From Lachnospiraceae bacterium (GTDB lineage: Bacteria > Bacillota > Clostridia > Lachnospirales > Lachnospiraceae), in contig JAETRI010000017.1 in the NCBI GenBank assembly GCA_021770245.1, forward strand, positions 1 through 54,034: a stretch of DNA of 54,034 nucleotides, written 5' to 3'. Position 1 is the first letter of the stretch, and every line of letters begins with the position of its first letter. Positions 50,495 to 54,034 of the stretch are shown here, piece by piece. The notes under the pieces are model-generated. The model saw nothing but the letters and a program-made list of their open reading frames with translations, searched no databases and was not told the DNA's origin. The translations under genes were made by a program, and so were the position numbers.

Positions 50495-51751
50495 ATGAAT
50501 TACCAGTCCGAACTGAACTTCACCAAAAAATTATGCCTTAAGTTCCACCTCGATGTCCGCATCCTTACAGATCCCATGGACAGTCCCTGGAGCCTGGTTG
50601 GGCAGAGCCTGCGCAGCCTGTTGGATCCCAATATTAATTATCCGAAAATTTTTCAAACGGTTTCCGAGATGTGCGGCCCCAACCGGATTTATAAGATCCG
50701 GGATCCCTTTCAATGCAGCTATTTCCTCTTTCAGCTGCCGGATACACAGGAACCCTCCTATTTTCTCATCGGCCCCTATCGGAACAGCTTTCTTTCCCCG
50801 GAGGAATTCCTGACTCAGATCCACGCAGCGGGCGCGCCCCCGGCCCTGCATATCCGTCTGCAGAGGCTCTATGAGGAACTTCCCCTGATTACGGACGACG
50901 GCCCGCTGATGGCGGTCTTATATACACTGGGAGAAGTGATATGGGGGGGGGAGGATCATTTTACCATCCAGGACATGCAGGACTTCTCCATGATGGAGTT
51001 TGAGCCGGAGAACCAGGATCCGGACTCCCTAAAGCAGGAGGATAACCAGATCAGCATGAAGCTGCTGGAGGAACGGTACGCCAAGGAAAATAAGCTCATG
51101 CAGGCGGTTTCCCAGGGACAGACCCACAAGGCGGAAATCCTGGTCAGCAATTTCACCGCCCTGCAAATGGAACGGCGCGTTCCCAGCCCCCTGCGGAGCA
51201 TGAAGAATTATATGATCATCCTGAATACCCTGCTGCGCAAATCCGCCGAAATGGGTGCGGTACATCCCATCCATATCGACAGCCTTTCCGCCCGTTTTGC
51301 AAGGAAAATAGAAATGGCGGCCTCTCCGAAAGCCATCGATGCCCTGCAAAGGGAGATGGTACATAAATACTGCCTTCTGGTAAAAAACTATTCCCTGCGC
51401 GGTTATTCCCTTCTCATCAGGAAGGTAATCACCCAGATCGACGCGGATCTTACCGCGGACTTGAGCCTGAGGGCCCAGGCGGAATTCCTGAACGTGAATT
51501 CCAGCTATTTATCCACCCTCTTTAAAAAGGAAACGGGAAGCACTCTCACGGAATACGTGAACAGGAAGCGGATCGAGTACGCCATCTTCCTGCTCAATAC
51601 CTCCAGCCTCCAGATCCAGACCATCGCGCAGTACTGCGGGATACCGGACGTGAACTATTTTGCGAAAACCTTTAAAAAACACGTGGGCCAAACCCCCAAG
51701 GAATACCGGGATTCCATCATGTCCTACAGCCGGTCCGCGACAAACGCATAA
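50495..51751 (+). CDS. AraC family transcriptional regulator (large sensor)
   Basis: 418-residue regulator. The N-terminal 300 residues form a PocR/YesN-like sensor region without cupin features (FTKKLCLKFHLDVRILTDPM, YFLIGPYRNSFLSPEEFLTQ). The C-terminal AraC HTH (about 315-415) has LRAQAEFLNVNSSYLSTLFK, NRKRIEYAIFLLNTSSLQIQ and QYCGIPDVNYFAKTFKKHVG. ATG 50495 has GGAGG 6 nt upstream. Divergent from uidA. The last codons (SATNA) and TAA come from a P2 repeat arm, as in the rpn fragment at 163. Confidence 0.92.
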   Translation: MNYQSELNFTKKLCLKFHLDVRILTDPMDSPWSLVGQSLRSLLDPNINYPKIFQTVSEMCGPNRIYKIRDPFQCSYFLFQLPDTQEPSYFLIGPYRNSFLSPEEFLTQIHAAGAPPALHIRLQRLYEELPLITDDGPLMAVLYTLGEVIWGGEDHFTIQDMQDFSMMEFEPENQDPDSLKQEDNQISMKLLEERYAKENKLMQAVSQGQTHKAEILVSNFTALQMERRVPSPLRSMKNYMIILNTLLRKSAEMGAVHPIHIDSLSARFARKIEMAASPKAIDALQREMVHKYCLLVKNYSLRGYSLLIRKVITQIDADLTADLSLRAQAEFLNVNSSYLSTLFKKETGSTLTEYVNRKRIEYAIFLLNTSSLQIQTIAQYCGIPDVNYFAKTFKKHVGQTPKEYRDSIMSYSRSATNA

Positions 51752-51832
51752 ACGGCACCTGCGGCCCGCCCCACGCGCCGCCGACTCCGGGCAGGGGTGG
51801 GGCGGGCCGCAGGGCCGTTCCAACGTTTGCCG
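51739..51832. repeat. P2 repeat between convergent genes
   Basis: Left arm GACAAACGCATAAACGGCAC, CTGCGGCCCGCCCCAC (51739-51775) and right arm GTGGGGCGGGCCGCAGGGCC, GTTCCAACGTTTGCC (51797-51832), imperfect over about 36 bp. It gives the AraC gene its stop codon and ends 20 bp before the DUF255 gene stop, so it could terminate both. Confidence 0.8.
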
Positions 51833-51851
51833 CAGGGTCAGCCTGACGCCG

Positions 51852-53861
51852 CTACAGCCCCAGGAGGCCGAAATCCTCCACCGGGGCGCGGCAGGCTCCG
51901 TTTTCGCATAGATAATAGACGGTCCCGCGGCCGGGCAGGGGCACATCCGCGGTATAGGGAGCCAGTTTGGCCAGCATATCCGCATTTTCCGGCGTCTTTA
52001 CCAGGACGCTCAGCCCGTCGGCCGGGTTTTCGGCCAGGTATTGCCGCAGCTGTTGGGGTATGCCGTCCCGGGCTGCGCACAGCAGCTCCCGGCGGGGATG
52101 GAGGGCATCCTCCATGGAAAGAAGCGCAAAGGAATGGCCGGCAGGATACTCCTCACAGGCTCCCGCCATGAAATCCAGCTGCCGGGCGGCCGCTTCCTGC
52201 CATTTTTCTTCTCCGGTCAGGCGCCAAAGCCTGCCCAGTACCAGCGCCGCCACGGCATTTCCGGAGGGCATGGCTCCGTCCCATGTCTCCCGCAGGCGGA
52301 CAATCAAAGACGTTTCGTCCGATGCGGTTACATAGTATCCTCCTCCATCCCCTTTAAAATACGTTTCCATCTGTTTTGCACGAAAGACGGCGGCGCGCAG
52401 ATATTCCGCCCGGAAGGTGGCCCGGTACAGCCCCAGCAGCGCCAGGGCATAGACCGCATAATCCTCCAGCTGTCCCGCATAGGCGGCCTCCTGCTCCCGA
52501 TAGCGCAGGTAGAGGCGGCCCCTTTTGTCCGTCATTTTCTTTTCCAGAAAGCGTTCCCCGCGCTCTGCGGCCTCCAGGAAACGTCTCTCCTTCAAGACCG
52601 TCCCCGCTTCGCTCAGCGCCAAAACGGTCCAGGCATTCCAGGATAGCAGGCATTTGTCGTCCTTATGCAGCGCCGCTCTTTTTTCACGGAAGGAGCGGAG
52701 CCGTTCCCATCTCGGATCCTCCGCCTCCCATCCTTTCACATCCCGCCCGATCCGGTTGGGAATACAGGTTCCCTCAAAATTCCCCCGTTTTGATATGCCG
52801 TAATCCTGGCAGAACGCCCGGCCGTCCGCCTCTCCCAGGGCGGCTTCGGCCTCCTGCGGCATGAAGCAGTAATACTTCCCTTCCACCCCGTCGCTGTCCG
52901 CATCCTGCCCGCAGTAAAATCCGCCCTCCTCCCCGGTGAGCTCCCGCAGGATGTAATCGGCGGTGCGCCGGGCAATATACGCATAGGCTTCCTTTCGGGT
53001 CGCACGGTAAGCGCCCAGATAGGCGAGCAGCAGCAGCGCATTATCATAGAGCATCTTTTCAAAATGTGGGACGAGCCATTTCTCATCCGTGGAATAACGG
53101 GAAAAACCGCCGCCCACCTGATCCTGAATGCCGCCCCGGGCCATCCCCTGCAGGGTCGTCTCCGCCATCTCCAGCGCCTCGGGCCGTCCTTCTTCCCGGG
53201 CATACCTCATCAGGAACAACAGGTTATGGGGAGCGGGAAATTTGGGCGCGGCACCAAAGCCGCCCCAGGTACGGTCGAACCGCTCCGCGAAGCTGCGGTA
53301 TGCCCGATGCGGCAGGGAGGCGAAGGGAACGGACACGGCGCTTTTCTTGGAGCAGGCCGCCTCCCCCTGCCGGACGGCTTCCACGATCCGCTCCCCGGCG
53401 AGAAGCAGCTCCATCCGTCCGGTTTTCCACAGCCGGGCTGTCTGCACGAGGATTTCCTTAAACCCGGGCTGCCCGTAACGGCTCCGCTTCGGGAAATAAG
53501 TCCCCACAAAAAAGGGGACCTGCTCCGGCGTCATCAGGACGGTCAGCGGCCATCCGCCGGAACCGGTTACGGCCATACAGGCCGCCATATAGACCCCGTC
53601 GATGTCCGGCCGCTCCTCCCGGTCCACTTTAATACATACGTAATTATCGTTCAGAATCCGGGCGATTTCTTCGTCTTCAAAGGATTCGCGGGCCATAACA
53701 TGGCACCAATGGCAGGTGGAATAGCCGATACTTAAGAAAACGGGCCGATCCTCCCGCACAGCCCTCTGAAAGGCCTCCGTTCCCCAGGGATACCAGTCCA
53801 CGGGGTTGTCCTTGTGCTGCAGCAAATAGGGCGACTTCTCGCCGCGTAGTCGATTGGGCAT
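51852..53861 (-). CDS. Thioredoxin-fold DUF255 protein (YyaL/SSP411 family)
   Basis: 669-residue protein with an N-terminal thioredoxin-like domain and a C-terminal (alpha/alpha)6-barrel resembling N-acylglucosamine epimerases. Signatures: [20 protein letters not shown], the redox-type motif STCHWCHVM (48-56), [35 protein letters not shown] and [20 protein letters not shown]. Length and order match the family; function is unsettled (redox or sugar-related proposals). No signal peptide. ATG 53861 has AAGGAG 8 nt upstream. Confidence 0.93.
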   Translation of the reverse strand: MPNRLRGEKSPYLLQHKDNPVDWYPWGTEAFQRAVREDRPVFLSIGYSTCHWCHVMARESFEDEEIARILNDNYVCIKVDREERPDIDGVYMAACMAVTGSGGWPLTVLMTPEQVPFFVGTYFPKRSRYGQPGFKEILVQTARLWKTGRMELLLAGERIVEAVRQGEAACSKKSAVSVPFASLPHRAYRSFAERFDRTWGGFGAAPKFPAPHNLLFLMRYAREEGRPEALEMAETTLQGMARGGIQDQVGGGFSRYSTDEKWLVPHFEKMLYDNALLLLAYLGAYRATRKEAYAYIARRTADYILRELTGEEGGFYCGQDADSDGVEGKYYCFMPQEAEAALGEADGRAFCQDYGISKRGNFEGTCIPNRIGRDVKGWEAEDPRWERLRSFREKRAALHKDDKCLLSWNAWTVLALSEAGTVLKERRFLEAAERGERFLEKKMTDKRGRLYLRYREQEAAYAGQLEDYAVYALALLGLYRATFRAEYLRAAVFRAKQMETYFKGDGGGYYVTASDETSLIVRLRETWDGAMPSGNAVAALVLGRLWRLTGEEKWQEAAARQLDFMAGACEEYPAGHSFALLSMEDALHPRRELLCAARDGIPQQLRQYLAENPADGLSVLVKTPENADMLAKLAPYTADVPLPGRGTVYYLCENGACRAPVEDFGLLGL

Positions 53862-53937
53862 GGCAGTTCTCCTTCCGCTTTTGACTAAAGATTCTTTTCC
53901 CTAGTATGACCGGCACCGATTAACCATATGTTTCACG

Positions 53938-54006
53938 CAGGATAAATTTTCATCCTGTAAGGCGGAGGAGGGAGGCGATGCGGTGGCATCGTTGACCGAC
54001 GACAAC
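53938..54006. repeat. Hairpin series at the right edge
   Basis: Three stems: CAGGAT-AAATTTTC-ATCCTG (53938-53957), GATGC-GGTG-GCATC (53977-53990) and CGTTG...CAACG (53990-54007). Possibly another palindromic repeat or the leader of a gene beyond the edge. I find no clear promoter for the DUF255 gene between 53862 and 53937. Confidence 0.4.
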
Positions 54007-54034
54007 GAAGCAGATGGAAATTTAGACAAGTGAA

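Overview
The window looks like a chromosomal segment of a Gram-positive gut anaerobe, most likely a Lachnospiraceae (Clostridia). Reasons: strong AGGAGG-type Shine-Dalgarno (SD) sites, TTGACA/TATAAT promoters with 17-bp spacers, a GAAC-N4-GTTC type SOS operator, the paired DNA-repair genes TIGR03915/TIGR03916, a RecB-nuclease/XPD helicase, CpoA-type glycolipid glycosyltransferases, many glycoside hydrolases and Rpn-type genes. The genus cannot be fixed from sequence alone.

Layout. 1-1.4 kb: a broken rpn (PD-(D/E)XK nuclease) gene, frameshifted and split by a 134-bp palindromic repeat. 1.5-22.8 kb: an almost entirely minus-strand carbohydrate locus. In transcription order it holds a GH38-type alpha-mannosidase, GH13, an enolase-superfamily sugar-acid dehydratase, an RraA-fold protein, a sugar ABC importer (binding lipoprotein with a frameshift in a G8 run, plus two permeases), an FAD oxidoreductase, a divergent AraC regulator, GH10, a short-chain dehydrogenase (SDR), a lactonase, a GH2 beta-mannosidase-like enzyme and a UxuA-like mannonate dehydratase. 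SDR, lactonase, acid dehydratase and RraA-type protein would together fit a non-phosphorylating oxidative sugar-acid route; that is inference. 23-25.9 kb: a toxin-antitoxin pair, an AT-rich island with two membrane-protein genes (one truncated) and a GNAT acetyltransferase. 25.9-32.4 kb: LysR regulator/MATE exporter, PAP2 phosphatase, Ser/Glu-rich lipoprotein, bile-acid:Na+ symporter-family protein, a 55-codon gene and cutC. 32.5-32.7 kb: a cluster of DnaA boxes between convergent genes. 32.7-38 kb: helicase, HPr-like protein and an SOS-type DNA-repair pair. 38.1-45.6 kb: two glycolipid glycosyltransferases, a TVP38 membrane protein, an esterase-like protein lacking its catalytic His, an ABC-F ATPase and endonuclease IV. 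45.7-51.8 kb: GH3, HAD hydrolase and beta-glucuronidase with a divergent AraC regulator. 51.9-53.9 kb: a thioredoxin-fold DUF255 protein.

The most unusual feature is non-coding. Two interspersed palindromic families fill the gaps between genes. Family P1 has a TTGAAA...TTTCAA hairpin (A) that often donates the stop codon of the upstream gene, followed by a GC-rich hairpin (B) ending directly in the SD of the downstream gene. The stems change sequence from copy to copy but keep pairing. Family P2 has arms starting (G)ACAAACGCATAAACGGCC and supplies the last codons and stop of several genes. A P1 copy splits rpn and a giant P2 inverted repeat abuts a GH10 remnant, which suggests that both families move. 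P1 and P2 are names used only here.
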